From: Phyllobacterium myrsinacearum
GTDB taxonomy: Bacteria > Pseudomonadota > Alphaproteobacteria > Rhizobiales > Rhizobiaceae
Direction of reading: 5' to 3'
DNA length: 64,000 nucleotides
NCBI RefSeq assembly: GCF_014138285.1
Contig: NZ_JACGXN010000002.1
Span: forward strand, 1 to 64,000
Shown: positions 7,714 to 17,806 of the stretch, piece after piece
How the letters are laid out: each line of letters opens with the position of its first letter
Numbering within the stretch: position 1 is the stretch's first letter
Position numbers and translations under genes: made by a program
The notes under the pieces: generated by a model
The model's database searches: none
What the model was told of the DNA's origin: nothing
The model's input: only the letters and a program-made list of their open reading frames with translations

Positions 7714-8427
7714 TCACAAGCGAGCTTTAGGGTTCTGTGAGATGGTGATGCCGTCAAGTTTGATCTCGTTTGCCTGTTTTATGGCCCCTTCGAAAATCCA
7801 GACAGGGTTTCCGATACAATCGACCACTCCGTCCGAAATGATGACGCCGTCACCATCATTGACAGCAATGATTGGCCTCCCGTTGTGCTGGCTGTAGCGC
7901 GTAAGCTCAGTAACATAGCGTGCGCTCGCGTTGAGATGAGGGAAGAACTCGAACGGCAGGAGGTTAAGTGCGTCACCGTCTGTCACCTCCTCCGGTTTCC
8001 CCCCAGAGAACAACGTATCAATGGCGATCGTCGGGGTCAGGAGAATTGCGCCAGCGCTCGTACCAACTAGAATTTCGCCTCGTAGTGCCCAGGTCCGCAA
8101 CAGATCGAACATACCGCTGTCTCTCAATCGTTTAAGGAAATTTCCTGTATGCCCACCTGATAGGTGGATCGCATCACAGTCGAAAAGCTCGGCCAGATGT
8201 TGACCGCTAAGTGGCTCGTTCAGATCGCAAAACCAGATCAGATCGAGGCCGTATTTGGCGTAATATGACTTTCTGTTTAAGTAGTAACGTCGATCTGGCT
8301 CGGGGCCGGATGGCAGATATGCCACCCGGGTTCCGGCTCTTTTCGTCTTTATCAATTCAACGAGACGGTAATCCATTGCCGAATTCTCAGGAATTACTTG
8401 ATCACTGTAGAGCGCGAGATTGACCAT
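7714..8427 (-). CDS. S51-family peptidase (dipeptidase E-like)
   Basis: The 237-residue protein has the class I glutamine-amidotransferase-like fold of peptidase E. The nucleophile elbow GTSAGAI (Ser near residue 123) is preceded by the AIHLSGGHTGNFL loop and followed by the D/H-rich LPFEFFPHLNASARYVTEL segment that carries the catalytic His. An acidic loop, AVNDGDGVII, follows. Peptidase E hydrolyses Asp-X dipeptides in the cytoplasm; whether this protein has that exact specificity cannot be told. Length matches the family (about 220-240 aa). Confidence 0.82.
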   Translation of the reverse strand: MVNLALYSDQVIPENSAMDYRLVELIKTKRAGTRVAYLPSGPEPDRRYYLNRKSYYAKYGLDLIWFCDLNEPLSGQHLAELFDCDAIHLSGGHTGNFLKRLRDSGMFDLLRTWALRGEILVGTSAGAILLTPTIAIDTLFSGGKPEEVTDGDALNLLPFEFFPHLNASARYVTELTRYSQHNGRPIIAVNDGDGVIISDGVVDCIGNPVWIFEGAIKQANEIKLDGITISQNPKARL

Positions 8428-8646
8428 CTTTCAGCCTACCGAGCCTTCTTCGGAACGAGCCCCGAAACTCACCGATTAAAATGACATTTGCAACGTCACA
8501 GAGGTGATGCGGTCGCAATGATTATTTAGTGGCATGATTATGAAGGAATGTCATTCGGTGAAAGCATGGCAGGTCTTTCGGCCCAGGATTTGTGCGCCGA
8601 GAGTTGGACATAAGAAATGGTGGCGTTTCTACTTGTGGCCGATGTT

Positions 8647-9445
8647 TCACACAGTTCCCATGAAGGCCGCACTTGCCAGCAGAATTCCAGTTAAGATATT
8701 CGCCAGGAACAGACGATAATTTACTTCCGGGCGGACAAGGTCAATCTTCCAAGTCTGCCATCCGAGATGCGCGGCGATGACCAGCATTCCAATGACATAA
8801 GGCGGAGACATACCCAACAGCCAGCCGCCAAACGACCACGCCCCGGTTGCCAGCGCAAAAAGTAGAACGACACAAGCCTTGCCGTGCCTGCCGAAGAGAA
8901 TTGCCGTCGATTTCAGGCCAAGGCGGGTGCCGTCCTTCACGTCAACGTAGGCATAGATTGTATTGTAGCCGATTTGCCATGGCCCTGCCCACAGAAGCAC
9001 AGCACCAGGCGGGATATACCCTGCTACCCTCTGCCCATACCATGAGCATTCCCCAATTGAAGGCTGCGCCCTGGACGGCTTGCTGCCACTGGGTAAAACG
9101 CTTGCACAGTGGATAGATGAACACCAGAGGCAGGACACATATTGCAATCGCACGCGTGTAAGAGGGGAGGAAAAGCAACAGTGAGGCCGCCAACCAGAGC
9201 TGAACGCCTAGAAAGACAAAGGCTTGTAGCGGGCCAATCTGCCCGCTTGCCAAGGGTCGGAAGCGATTCCGCTCAACATGGCCGTCAAAGTTCCGATCAG
9301 CAATATCGTTGGCTATGGAGCCAGCACTGCGCATCAAGAATGCGCCGAAAGAGAAGATAATCAGTTGCCAAGGGTTCGGGAACCCATAAGCCGCTTGAAT
9401 CAGCGCGGCCCGACAGGGAAACAGCGTCAGCCATACCCTCACCAC
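8647..9445 (-). pseudogene. ubiA: UbiA-family prenyltransferase, frameshifted
   Basis: Two frames together make one UbiA-type 4-hydroxybenzoate polyprenyltransferase. The first half (9445 down to about 9035) has WLTLFPC, the first Asp-rich motif NDIADRNFDGHVERNRFRPL and FNWGMLM. The second half (from about 9030 to 8647) has IGYNTIYAYVDVKDGTRLGL with KSTAI, the second Asp-rich motif. The break falls at about 9020-9038. The N terminus also looks about 20-30 residues short. UbiA attaches the ubiquinone side chain in the membrane, so an intact copy is expected elsewhere. A sequencing error is an alternative to true decay. Confidence 0.8.
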
Positions 9446-9530
9446 GGCAAAGAGCGTTGCAACTGGTTGTTTAACTCGGCAAGAATTTTACCTGGCCTGA
9501 ATGTTGATGGTCCGAGGAGGTAGTACAGCT

Positions 9531-10691
9531 TTACTCGTTGACGAAATAGTATCCGTTCAACCGCTTCTCCCTTACGTCGCGGAATAGCTTGTTGGTCGCC
9601 AAGTGATTCTCGAGCATTGCATCATGCTCCCATGGCTCATCGATCAGGCACCAATCCAAGTGAAGAAACTCACCATCTTTCGAAACTAGAACGCCGATGC
9701 CACGCCTCGCTTTGCTGAGGTATTTTGCACCCATTGTCAGGTTCTGCAAACCGATCCTCCGTGCATGCTCACCTTCGGAGCCCGTCGTCTGTTTTTCCGG
9801 TGGAAAAGGCGAGAACATGAAACTGCAGTCGGTTTCCGGGAAGTAGAACCTATAGGGCCGTTCGAACTGCCCGTTGCGCACGGTTTCGATCGACAAGTCA
9901 AGCCGTTCCTTGGCGGCTCTCCAAGCCGATCTCGGTAGCTTCGCGAATTCGAGTAAAATGCGCGTGTAATCGCTGCTGCTGTCTGGATTCTGGATGTGAT
10001 CCGCTAGACGGTTCATCACTGGAGCGAGATCGGCTTTGTCGGCATCGTCGACTAGGCGATCCAATGTCTTATGTGATGATGAGGACGGCAGTAGTTCATC
10101 GGACATAAAGGCCGCGAGTATGTCACCCTCGATAACTGTGTCCCCCGCTTCGGCCAGCTCCAGCACTACTTTCTCGCGATACTGAAGATATCGCCGGACC
10201 TCCTCGGGGACAGCCAGTGTCTGAACTACACGGCTATAGTCATTCCGTTCGAATACGTGGATGAAGCCAGCGGTCTTACTGACATGGTACTGAATGCGCC
10301 GACAATCATCTGGCAGTGAAGGACCGCCGGCATAGAGAATGATCTTCGCGAGATACCGTATATCGTTGCCGCTTACATCGTAACGCTGGCCGCGTTCATT
10401 GGCGATCGAGATTGTGTCGTGTTCTTTCAGAAAGCGAATGGAATCCTTGATCTGCCTAACTGCAGTACGCTGGATTGCATCTTTGAACCAGCGTCTCTCA
10501 ACTTCCGGGGCTTTCTTAGGTCCGGCGCGCTCTTTCATCTGAATGACGAACGCGGTGTCCCCAAGCCATACAAAGCTGTCGGCGAGTTCTAGTTCCTGTC
10601 CCGGTCTCGGGGAAAACTGGTTCTGCGAAAATGTGAACTCCTTCCAGAAGGTGGAGCCGTTCAACTGAGCGGTGAATTCCTCGAGGGTCAT
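9531..10691 (-). CDS. hypothetical protein, possible PD-(D/E)XK-like fold
   Basis: The 386-residue soluble protein is not recognised with certainty. Its N terminus has the pattern ELELADSFVWLGDTAFVIQMKER, where an Asp on one strand and Q-x-K on the next resemble the core of restriction-endonuclease-like nucleases. This is weak evidence. The middle is helical and acidic. The C terminus contains RGIGVLVSKDGEFLHLDWCL. The start codon has no convincing ribosome site; a small gene at 10723-10941 lies just upstream on the same strand. Confidence 0.5.
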   Translation of the reverse strand: MTLEEFTAQLNGSTFWKEFTFSQNQFSPRPGQELELADSFVWLGDTAFVIQMKERAGPKKAPEVERRWFKDAIQRTAVRQIKDSIRFLKEHDTISIANERGQRYDVSGNDIRYLAKIILYAGGPSLPDDCRRIQYHVSKTAGFIHVFERNDYSRVVQTLAVPEEVRRYLQYREKVVLELAEAGDTVIEGDILAAFMSDELLPSSSSHKTLDRLVDDADKADLAPVMNRLADHIQNPDSSSDYTRILLEFAKLPRSAWRAAKERLDLSIETVRNGQFERPYRFYFPETDCSFMFSPFPPEKQTTGSEGEHARRIGLQNLTMGAKYLSKARRGIGVLVSKDGEFLHLDWCLIDEPWEHDAMLENHLATNKLFRDVREKRLNGYYFVNE

Positions 10692-10722
10692 GCGTTGCCA
10701 TGTGCTTGAGATCGGTCTTGCG

Positions 10723-10941
10723 TCATATAGGTCTGATCGGCATCGTACTCAACAACAGCAGTTGATCGGTGTAACAATTCAGGTAAGGACCGTTTAAACG
10801 CTGACTCACCAGTGCCGAGAAATCTGGCCCAAACGCAAACTCACGGTTGAACGTCTGACTCGGGGTCAAAATGCATTCTGACCAAACAATCGACCAATGG
10901 AAGGTGTAGATAGGCAGCGACTGAATCTGCAGGTGCGCCAT
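10723..10941 (-). CDS. small hypothetical protein (72 aa)
   Basis: This short ORF has a clear AGGAAA ribosome site 6 bases before its ATG and ends 32 bp before the next gene on the same strand. The sequence (HWSIVWSECILTPSQTF, PDFSALVSQRLNG) does not match a family I know. It may be a real small gene co-transcribed with the 386-aa protein or the remains of a longer one. Confidence 0.35.
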   Translation of the reverse strand: MAHLQIQSLPIYTFHWSIVWSECILTPSQTFNREFAFGPDFSALVSQRLNGPYLNCYTDQLLLLSTMPIRPI

Positions 10942-11624
10942 TGGAGTTTCCTGTGATCAGCTTCATGGATTAATCCCGCAGTGATGTTAGCGGCCCCTAC
11001 CCTTTCAAATGCTACAGTGGGATGACAATGTCCGTTCACGAGGCCGTTCTATATATCTCCTAATCGAATGATTTGTCGTGCGGCGTCTGTTATCTGGACG
11101 TTGGCACACCGCTGTCACGCTTGCACAAGATTTGTATGAGTCCGGAATAAAAAAGCCCAATCGTGTCGAGTAAAACAATTGGTGAAGTGATCTAAAGATT
11201 CGCGCAAAAAAAGGCCGACAATAACGCGATGGGATTGCCGATCCTCACGTTGACACAGGAGAGCGACAACCATCCAAATCCGTGCCTGCGATATGGCAAT
11301 TTCAAGAAGAGACCCAGTTTCCAGCCTTCATCACCAGAAACAGGGCCTCATATTGTCTTGGGAGACAACGCGCGCAAAACACATCTGGTTTGTGGCTTTT
11401 TAAGGGAGTAGCCCCAAACTTCGGAACGAGATCCTCGCGCCCCGCATTGCAGGGAGTATTCAAAGCGACAAAATCCATCGATGGGCAATACATCAGTGTA
11501 TCTATACTTTTTTTCACTGATTGTTTTCCGCAGACACATCTTTCCGAGCCGTTTACAAAAACAGAAGAGAAGAATACTTTTCACATCCTCTTCTTAAATT
11601 ATCCTCTCCAACGAAAGTGTAATT
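10942..11624. other. intergenic region containing repeat copy 2
   Basis: About 680 bp without a supported gene. The centre is the dispersed repeat (11214-11405). The last 200 bp are AT-rich and contain the promoter and leader of the lipoprotein gene at 11625. I see no tRNA, riboswitch or CRISPR pattern. Confidence 0.5.
11214..11405 (-). repeat. dispersed intergenic repeat, copy 2
   Basis: Read on the minus strand this segment aligns with 1687-1885. It keeps the same hairpin TTGTCTCCCAAGACAA, the shared block around GGGTCTCTTCTTGAAATTGC and the ends AAAAAGCCACAAA and GGCAATCCCA. Substitutions and small indels are spread evenly, which suggests an old duplication or insertion from a repeat family. 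It lies alone in a large intergenic gap, with no gene on its own strand next to it. Confidence 0.7.
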
Positions 11625-12059
11625 ATGGTCAGCAAAATCGCACTTCCGCTCATGATGATTGGATCTCTTTCGCTTGCCGGATGTGTCAATACCGCAACCG
11701 GGCAGACTTACGATGCCGGAAATGCGAGTTTTCGGAAAGTTGCGGTTTCAGGGCAGCAAACGATGATCTGGAGTTCATTTTCCGCTAACAGCGATTGTTC
11801 GGGTGGGCCTGTCCCAATTACGAAGGTGTTGTCGGCACCTGCTCACGGACGGATATACATCATTGAAAAAATGGTGCACCCGACATTTGCGCCCGGCAAT
11901 CCCCGATACAAATGCAATTCCCGTGCGTACAAGCAAAGCGTCGTATATTACACATCCGTGCCCGGTTACACTGGAGAAGACTCTGTCAAATTATCTGCAG
12001 ATTTTCGGCATGACAATTTGATTGATTACGCGAATGTCGGGATCAGCGTGCGAAGGTAG
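11625..12059 (+). CDS. putative lipoprotein (144 aa)
   Basis: A signal peptide ending in the lipobox LAGC (Cys about residue 19) predicts a lipid-anchored envelope protein. The mature domain (about 125 aa) contains two or more Cys and a C-terminal beta-rich part (YYTSVPGYTGEDSVKLSADF) that resembles small Ig-like or cadherin-like domains. I do not recognise a functional family. It precedes another exported protein gene by 18 bp on the same strand, so the two probably form an operon. Confidence 0.65.
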   Translation: MVSKIALPLMMIGSLSLAGCVNTATGQTYDAGNASFRKVAVSGQQTMIWSSFSANSDCSGGPVPITKVLSAPAHGRIYIIEKMVHPTFAPGNPRYKCNSRAYKQSVVYYTSVPGYTGEDSVKLSADFRHDNLIDYANVGISVRR

Positions 12060-12077
12060 CGCACGGGCATAGCGCAC

Positions 12078-12617
12078 ATGTTGAGGAACCTTGTTGTTAT
12101 TGTCTTGACCATGCTGACCTTCGCAAACACGGCGAAGGCTGAAGACTTGCAGCTGACTCTCCCGCTACGGCCCAATGTTGAATACAAATTGGGAGATAAG
12201 TTTCCAAGCTTTGAGCAAATGCGGATTCAATGTTCAACAACGAAGATCAATAACTACCTCCCAGGCACCGAAGTCGAGAATTACTCGGTTTTCAGATCCG
12301 ATGGCCAATGTTTGGTCAACGTCTACAACATCCTTCAAACGACTCCCTGCGATGGGAAGGAATACGCGGCTTGTCTTCAACCTAGACTGCAGAAGATGTT
12401 CTCTGTCGATCTGAAGGTCGTCGATACTGAAGAAGTAATGTGTGACACACTTGAAACCTGCAGGATTTCCTTCACGTTCGTCGGGGCTGATGACCTGAAA
12501 CTACCCAAGGATTGCCAGTTTTATGTTTACGGACTGATGAAACAGGGCGAAAACGATGACACCCGCATCATTTGGGTCTACGAAATCTCTGTGAAGAATG
12601 AATGCTATCTGGGTTGA
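12078..12617 (+). CDS. putative exported protein (179 aa)
   Basis: An N-terminal signal peptide (LVVIVLTMLTFANTAKA) precedes a 157-residue mature domain with eight Cys, including CSTT, QCLVN, TPCDG, CLQP, MCDTLETC and CQFY. This pattern suggests disulphide bonds in the periplasm. The family is not recognised. It is 18 bp downstream of the lipoprotein gene and probably co-expressed with it. Confidence 0.6.
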   Translation: MLRNLVVIVLTMLTFANTAKAEDLQLTLPLRPNVEYKLGDKFPSFEQMRIQCSTTKINNYLPGTEVENYSVFRSDGQCLVNVYNILQTTPCDGKEYAACLQPRLQKMFSVDLKVVDTEEVMCDTLETCRISFTFVGADDLKLPKDCQFYVYGLMKQGENDDTRIIWVYEISVKNECYLG

Positions 12618-12739
12618 GTATTTTTTAGATCGCACCTCAGTAGACGGGCTCTGCTTTGCAAGCGGAATACGGCTCCGCACTAGCACAAGCAAGAGCGCCA
12701 TTTGCGGGCGACGTTCCATACAGAGCGGATGGGCAAACT

Positions 12740-13996
12740 CTAATCCTTGCCAATCAAGCCCTTGGCGTCCATTTGATCGAGAATATTTTTAGCTGATGCA
12801 TCGCCTTGTGCCGCGGCCTTGCGAAACCATTCAGCAGCCTGCCCCCAATCCTGAGGAACCCCGGTGCCCCAACCATACATGCGTCCCAAATTCGCCTGCG
12901 CATCGGCATTTCCCTGCTCGGCGGCTTTGCGAAACCATTCAACGGCTTTTGCGTCATCCTTATTCACCCCAAGGCCTTTTCCGTAGATAACACCAAGTTG
13001 ATTTTGAGCAGATGCATGTCCTTGATTTGCTGCTTTGCTCCACCATTCAAAAGCTTTGCTGTTGTCTTGGCCCACGCCGTGGCCCTTGGCATAAAGTTGT
13101 GCGAGATTGTACTGCGCCTCGGCATAACCTTGCTCGGCGGCCTTGCGAATCCATTCGGTAGCTTTCAAATCATCTTTTGGTACCCCGAACCCGTCCAGGT
13201 ACATTGTACCTAGATAGTTCTGCCCAATTGCGTAGTTTTGCTCGGCAGATTTTCGAACCCATTCGGCTGCTAGGGAATCATCCTTCGGCACGCCCTGTCC
13301 CTCATGGTAGTACCGCCCTAGAGTATGCTGTGCGCGATCATAGCCCTGCTCGGCAGCTTTTCGTATCCACTCGGCGGCGAAGACATAGTTTCGCTGCGTC
13401 CCCTTGCCTTCCGCATACATTGCCCCAAGATCATATTGTGCATCTCTATAATTCTGGTCTGCAGCTTTGCGAAGCCACTCCAAGGCCTTCACTTCATCTT
13501 GCGGTACCCCAATGCCGTCCCGATAGGCTAAACCCATAAAGTTCTGCGCTTGTGGAAAGTGTTGTTCGGCTGCTTTCCGAGCCCATTCAGCCGCCACAAA
13601 ATAATCCAACGGCACGCCCTCACCCTGCGCATACATGACGCCGACGTTATATTGCGCCGGGGCGTAACCTTGGTCTGCAGCTTTTCGATACCATTCGATT
13701 GCTTTGGCTTTGTCCTGTACTACACCTAATCCTTGATCAAAAATTAGCCCAAGATAGAATTGTCCCCAAGCGGAACCGCTCTCGGCCATGGGGACGAGTT
13801 CTTGATAGACCTTCTGCCAGTCTTTAGTAGCAAAAGCGGTTGCTACCTCAGCTTCGCCAGCAAATGATCTGTTGGATTCCGATGTGGCAAAAACTGCAAT
13901 AACCGCAGCCAAAGCTAATATCGCCAGTTTCATGCGCATTGCGCCTGAACGTTTACATGTGTCTGGCTCGCGTGCCTGTTCGACGATGTTTTCCAA
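12740..13996 (-). CDS. Sel1-repeat (SLR/TPR-like) exported protein
   Basis: At least nine tandem 36-residue Sel1-like repeats cover residues 75-410, each of the form A(Q/E)YNLG.MYA.G.GV..D...A.EW.RKAAEQG. Such alpha-solenoids act as scaffolds for protein-protein contacts. A hydrophobic segment (LAILALAAVIAVFATSES, about residues 24-41 of the longest frame) looks like a signal peptide or anchor. Possible starts are TTG at 13996, which has a GGGGGCGGGA site upstream, and ATG at 13939 or 13933. A second Sel1-repeat gene occurs at 21814-22890. Function is not deducible from the repeats alone. Confidence 0.85.
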   Translation of the reverse strand: MENIVEQAREPDTCKRSGAMRMKLAILALAAVIAVFATSESNRSFAGEAEVATAFATKDWQKVYQELVPMAESGSAWGQFYLGLIFDQGLGVVQDKAKAIEWYRKAADQGYAPAQYNVGVMYAQGEGVPLDYFVAAEWARKAAEQHFPQAQNFMGLAYRDGIGVPQDEVKALEWLRKAADQNYRDAQYDLGAMYAEGKGTQRNYVFAAEWIRKAAEQGYDRAQHTLGRYYHEGQGVPKDDSLAAEWVRKSAEQNYAIGQNYLGTMYLDGFGVPKDDLKATEWIRKAAEQGYAEAQYNLAQLYAKGHGVGQDNSKAFEWWSKAANQGHASAQNQLGVIYGKGLGVNKDDAKAVEWFRKAAEQGNADAQANLGRMYGWGTGVPQDWGQAAEWFRKAAAQGDASAKNILDQMDAKGLIGKD

Positions 13997-14033
13997 AATC
14001 CCGCCCCCTGCCCAAGCACATTATATCTAAGAA

Positions 14034-14162
14034 ATGACTGAAATTGCGCCTCTTTTATTGAAGCGGATCACCGGTGCATTAGCAGTGGCAACTGTGGCGG
14101 TTGGTGCAGTCTGGTTTTTTTCAGCCATTCAAAAATACCTTCAGAGATTGGGAGAGTATTGA
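14034..14162 (+). CDS. small single-span membrane protein (42 aa)
   Basis: The ATG at 14034 opens a 42-codon frame whose residues 14-31 (GALAVATVAVGAVWFFSA) form one clear transmembrane helix, followed by a basic-polar tail. It is divergent from the Sel1 gene. The ribosome site is weak (TAAGAA). The family is unknown; it may be a genuine small membrane protein or a fragment. Confidence 0.35.
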   Translation: MTEIAPLLLKRITGALAVATVAVGAVWFFSAIQKYLQRLGEY

Positions 14163-14429
14163 GGTTCCACTTATTGAAAAACAGGAGCAGATTGAGTTGG
14201 GAAGGCGGGGGACGTTGTCGCAAAACAGCTCGCTGCGCTTGCTCTGCAGCACAAAGAATACGTTCCACCTTGTCGATCTGACGAATATCCCGATACCATC
14301 TGACTTTCGCCCCCGATCATTTTTTGCATCCTCGGGGTCACTCCTTGTCACAGCAGCAAAGGCGAGCGGAATATCGCTGAAATCGACTTTCCGGAAGCAA
14401 CCTGGTACCCATCAGACGATATCGATATC

Positions 14430-15134
14430 GTGGCGACATCTCAGATTTCAGAAGAGCAACTGACAGCAATGGCGGCTGCATTCGATCGAAGCGTTCCTTT
14501 CGATGTCAACTTCCACATCGCTGAGACCGGAACAACGTTTTTGCCTTTGGTCGACGGAAAGGCGATCCGGGAAAATGGGCGCGCGCTGTCTACAGAGCGA
14601 CTCGAGGTGACGCAGTTCTTGCAAATTAAGGGAGATACCCAATTGGACGACCACTCTCATAAATTCAAGATCCTCGAAACGGAACACTGGCTGGTGAACC
14701 ACCGAACGGATTCGGCGCTTCCCGGCTATCTGATGATCGGTTCCAAGAAATTCACAAATGACCTGTGGGAACTACCCGAGAATGCGCTTGCGGAACTCGG
14801 TCCATTGTTTGCCAGATTTCAACGGGCATTACGGCTGAGACTGGATGCCAAGCGCGTCTATATTGGCCGTTATGGACACATGCCCGGATATCCCATCCAT
14901 TTCCACGTAATACCTATTTACAACTGGGTTGAATCCCTCTTCTGGCAAGATGAACGTTATCGAGCACTTGCTGGCTTTGGTGAACCTACGGAAGAACTAG
15001 ATACCGACGGCGCAGAACTGACCTTTTTCGTCTGGCGGGAGTTTTGTGAGCGACGAGTGCCGCCACCTGTAAGCGGGCCATCCGTTTCAGAGATAATTGG
15101 AATATTGCGGGGAACTGATCGTATTACCCAATGA
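14430..15134 (+). CDS. HIT-like domain protein with N-terminal extension
   Basis: Residues about 75-175 follow the histidine-triad fold: ILETEHWLVNHR, then LPENALAELGPLF, and IHFHVIPIYNW near residue 157, where the His-x-His nucleotide-binding motif sits. HIT proteins hydrolyse or transfer nucleoside monophosphates. The first ~70 residues (IAETGTTFLPLVDGKAIREN...) are not part of a normal HIT domain, and the same frame stays open upstream to about 14300 without a good start codon. The start is therefore unsure. The upstream 14163-14429 segment may be the decayed 5' part of a longer gene. Confidence 0.6.
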   Translation: MATSQISEEQLTAMAAAFDRSVPFDVNFHIAETGTTFLPLVDGKAIRENGRALSTERLEVTQFLQIKGDTQLDDHSHKFKILETEHWLVNHRTDSALPGYLMIGSKKFTNDLWELPENALAELGPLFARFQRALRLRLDAKRVYIGRYGHMPGYPIHFHVIPIYNWVESLFWQDERYRALAGFGEPTEELDTDGAELTFFVWREFCERRVPPPVSGPSVSEIIGILRGTDRITQ

Positions 15135-15199
15135 TGTTATTCGAAATTATTTATGACCTGATCAAGGGCGCTTTGCCCAAGCGTGGAAAAGACTGGTAA
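15131..15199 (+). CDS. possible tiny ORF coupled to the HIT gene
   Basis: ATGATG overlaps the stop of the HIT gene and opens 22 codons (MMLFEIIYDLIKGALPKRGKDW), an amphipathic helix with a basic tail. The ATGA overlap would allow translational coupling. There is no other support. Confidence 0.2.
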   Translation: MMLFEIIYDLIKGALPKRGKDW

Positions 15200-15235
15200 C
15201 GCGACGACTTCAATTAAACAAGATCGGTGGTGATT

Positions 15236-15995
15236 ATGACGACAGTGACACGACATGTGGTCGAGCGGGATGACGGAGCTGCAGTAGAGTTATTCCAAGC
15301 TCACACCTCCAGCGCCTCGCCTACTGGAGTGATGCTATTTGTTCATGGCAATCAGGGTGGTCTTCTTCTCGGCGCGAAAGAGTTTGTCGACACTGGAACA
15401 CTGCTTCGGGTTTCAGCTGGCCTAAACATCACGGCAGCCGCTGTCTCACAGCCCGGTTTCGGCGCTTCTGACGGTCCTGCCGATTTCTGTGGTCCAAGCA
15501 CCCAGCAAGCGATCATAGCCGCTTTGTCCTTTTTGAAGAAGCAGCCGTCTGTCGATCCTGGTCGGATCGTTCTCTACGGCAATAGCCGCGGGCCGGTTGC
15601 TTCGGCGATGGTTGCCTCTCAGGTTGCTTATCTGCGAGCCCTCATTTTATCCAGCGGCGTTTATGATCTCAGGGCGGCCTTCAAGAACAGTTCTCCAAGG
15701 TATCCGACAAGCGATCGAAAGCGAGGCAGGCCTATCTAGTGAAGCCTTTATGGCTCGTTCTGCTCTGCATCATGCCCATGAAATCCGATCGGAAGTTTTG
15801 CTCTTACACGGCAGGCACGATAACCGCGCTCCAGTTGCCCAAGCTGAATTATTCTCCAAAGTTCTCTCGAACGCGGGAGTTTCGGTCGGTCTCAGCGTGT
15901 TTGAATGTGGGCATCAAATTCCTCGCGAACACTCGCAGGGTGTTCTACGGCCCTTCCTGAAGAGGGTGTTCATTCCCGTTGATATCCATCACTAG
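15236..15995 (+). pseudogene. alpha/beta hydrolase, frameshifted
   Basis: Two frames make one dienelactone-hydrolase or S9-like alpha/beta hydrolase. Frame one carries the oxyanion strand VMLFVHGNQGG and the nucleophile elbow GNSRG (Ser near residue 120). From about 15690 the protein continues in another frame (LQGIRQAIESEAGLSSEAF), with the acid motif LLLHGRHDNRAP and the His in FECGHQIP. All three catalytic positions are present, so only the single shift near 15685-15700 separates it from an intact gene of about 250 aa. It is either a recent pseudogene or a base-call error. The substrate is unknown. Confidence 0.75.
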
Positions 15996-16084
15996 ATTCG
16001 CGAATCGGTGCTCTGTACAAACAAGTATGTGATGAGAAAACGATGGATTGAGCGGCGAACTTGCTCTCACTTATCTGCCCTGAA

Positions 16085-17701
16085 TTATCGAAAAAACAGG
16101 CTGCTCTGTAAGCCGTCAGATTCATCGTCTAGTGGGCTTCGTCCTTCACGTAGCATCTGATGAAACTCACCGCGCGCGTAAGCTTCGTGGTCGTCAGGGA
16201 AAAGTCCCGTGTCCACGTACCCGCGGAACAACTCGAACTCCGCCAAGATCACCAAGGACTTCCGCAGCACGGATTTGCGTGAAACTGGAAGGCTTGTTGC
16301 CAATCGGTCAAAGGCAGGCAATTCCGATCTCGCATCCGGTAGTCTGCGGTTACCAACTATCTTCTTGGCGGCACGCAAATCCGACCTGGCTTGTGTCAAG
16401 ATTTTGCCGGAGAAGCCTTTGGCAGTACACAACCACATTTCGTAATCCGGATGCTCCTCAAAATCAGAAGGTAGGATTATTTTCACACCGTTGGCATGGT
16501 CTTTGATAGACCTTCCTATCGCTTCTGCAAGCATGGGAGAGACGCTGTTGGCGAGCATCTGCTTCTTGGCTTCCTGACCGACAAAGGCTGCTTTCGCTGA
16601 ACTCCCCGATTTCCCGCGTTGCACTTCAACATCCCATCGCCAGGTATCGGGGAAACCAAAGAGCTTTGCGAACTGGGTGAAGGTCAGTGTTTCCATAATC
16701 CGCATATCCAGCGGATCGGTAGGTTTCGGCTCGTACTGTCTGCTGAAGCCGTCAAGTGCGGAATTCGTAAGGGTGGGTATCGGTTCATCAACTGGATTTA
16801 GGACGCCCGACGATTTTCCGCCGGGATAACGCCAGTAAAACCGGGACCCATCGGGGTACGCTGCCAAGAGCTGCTTATCTTGCGCGCGGTTTCCAAAACC
16901 TGAAGTGTCGAGGCCCTTGCCATGTCGGAAGGCGGAGTCCGCAGTGATATAATCTCCTCCCCGTGTCCAAAGAGGTAATCCCGACGGATCAGGTGTGCTG
17001 AAGAGGGGCGTCCCAAAATTGGGACCAAGTACATCCGAGACGCAGAGTGGTGATTGTTTGCGGGCTTCCATGTGAGGCAGAAGCCAGCCGTCCGTTTCGC
17101 CGAGACAGCCCGCAACTATCAACCTTTCACGCGATTGCGCGGTCCCGTAGTCGTTCGCATTGTATATCGCCTTGGTCAGCCCGTATTCCGCGGCACGGAA
17201 TATGGCTATCGCACCTTCAAATGCAGCTGTCCTGTCAATTTCGGGTACGTTCTCCATGACGAAATACCGGGGACGGCTGCTTGCGACCAGGATTGCAAAC
17301 GCATCGGTCAAATTGGATTTCGGATCATCATCTCCATGCTGCTTGCCCGACTTTGAGAAAGGCTGACAAGGCGGCCCTCCAAAGACGATATCGGGGCGCA
17401 ATCGCGCTAAATCGGGAGCCAGTTCAACAACTGCAGAAAGGTCTGCACTGTGCACACGGCTGTTGCTTCGAAACATGTTCCCGCGCTTCGATCGCGCCTC
17501 ACCCGATATGCTTGGTTGACCCGAGGCGCGTGGCGGCGGCGGACGTTTGATCAATCCATGGAATTCGACATGTCTGATATTTGCTTTGTGAACCGCAAGC
17601 GCATGTGCATTGAAATCAATGGATCGGATGATATCGAATCCCGAGCGTTGCATTCCCAGCGCAAAGCCGCCTGCCCCGCAGAAAAGATCTATTGCACGCA
17701 T
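16085..17701 (-). CDS. C5 cytosine-specific DNA methyltransferase
   Basis: The 538-residue enzyme transfers a methyl group from AdoMet to cytosine C5. Motif I ([17 protein letters not shown]), motif IV with the catalytic Cys ([12 protein letters not shown]), motif VI (ENVPE), motif VIII ([10 protein letters not shown]) and motif X ([13 protein letters not shown]) are all present in order. The variable target-recognition region lies between about residues 240 and 350. About 140 extra residues follow motif X, a helical tail of unknown role (about residues 400-538). No restriction endonuclease or Vsr repair gene is next to it, so it is a solitary methyltransferase or part of an undefined defence or mobile module. 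The recognition site cannot be read from sequence. Confidence 0.92.
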   Translation of the reverse strand: MRAIDLFCGAGGFALGMQRSGFDIIRSIDFNAHALAVHKANIRHVEFHGLIKRPPPPRASGQPSISGEARSKRGNMFRSNSRVHSADLSAVVELAPDLARLRPDIVFGGPPCQPFSKSGKQHGDDDPKSNLTDAFAILVASSRPRYFVMENVPEIDRTAAFEGAIAIFRAAEYGLTKAIYNANDYGTAQSRERLIVAGCLGETDGWLLPHMEARKQSPLCVSDVLGPNFGTPLFSTPDPSGLPLWTRGGDYITADSAFRHGKGLDTSGFGNRAQDKQLLAAYPDGSRFYWRYPGGKSSGVLNPVDEPIPTLTNSALDGFSRQYEPKPTDPLDMRIMETLTFTQFAKLFGFPDTWRWDVEVQRGKSGSSAKAAFVGQEAKKQMLANSVSPMLAEAIGRSIKDHANGVKIILPSDFEEHPDYEMWLCTAKGFSGKILTQARSDLRAAKKIVGNRRLPDARSELPAFDRLATSLPVSRKSVLRKSLVILAEFELFRGYVDTGLFPDDHEAYARGEFHQMLREGRSPLDDESDGLQSSLFFR

Positions 17702-17806
17702 ATGCCGGAGAGCCCCCCCGTTTCAGTCGGACAGACATTACAGATTTCGATTGAATATCGGTAAATAGTTCAGAAGAAGAGGTGAATGGTAGTGAAGGGA
17801 ACCAGC

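Noticed and set aside
12820-13700. Regularly spaced near-identical units resembling a CRISPR or tandem DNA repeat
   Set aside because: These are 108-bp units encoding 36-residue Sel1 repeats, with codon-level variation, not spacers.
13826-13842. Another copy of the MITE end (GCGGTTGCTACCT) inside the Sel1 gene
   Set aside because: Only about 12 bases match, they lie within coding sequence, and no second end or duplication is present.
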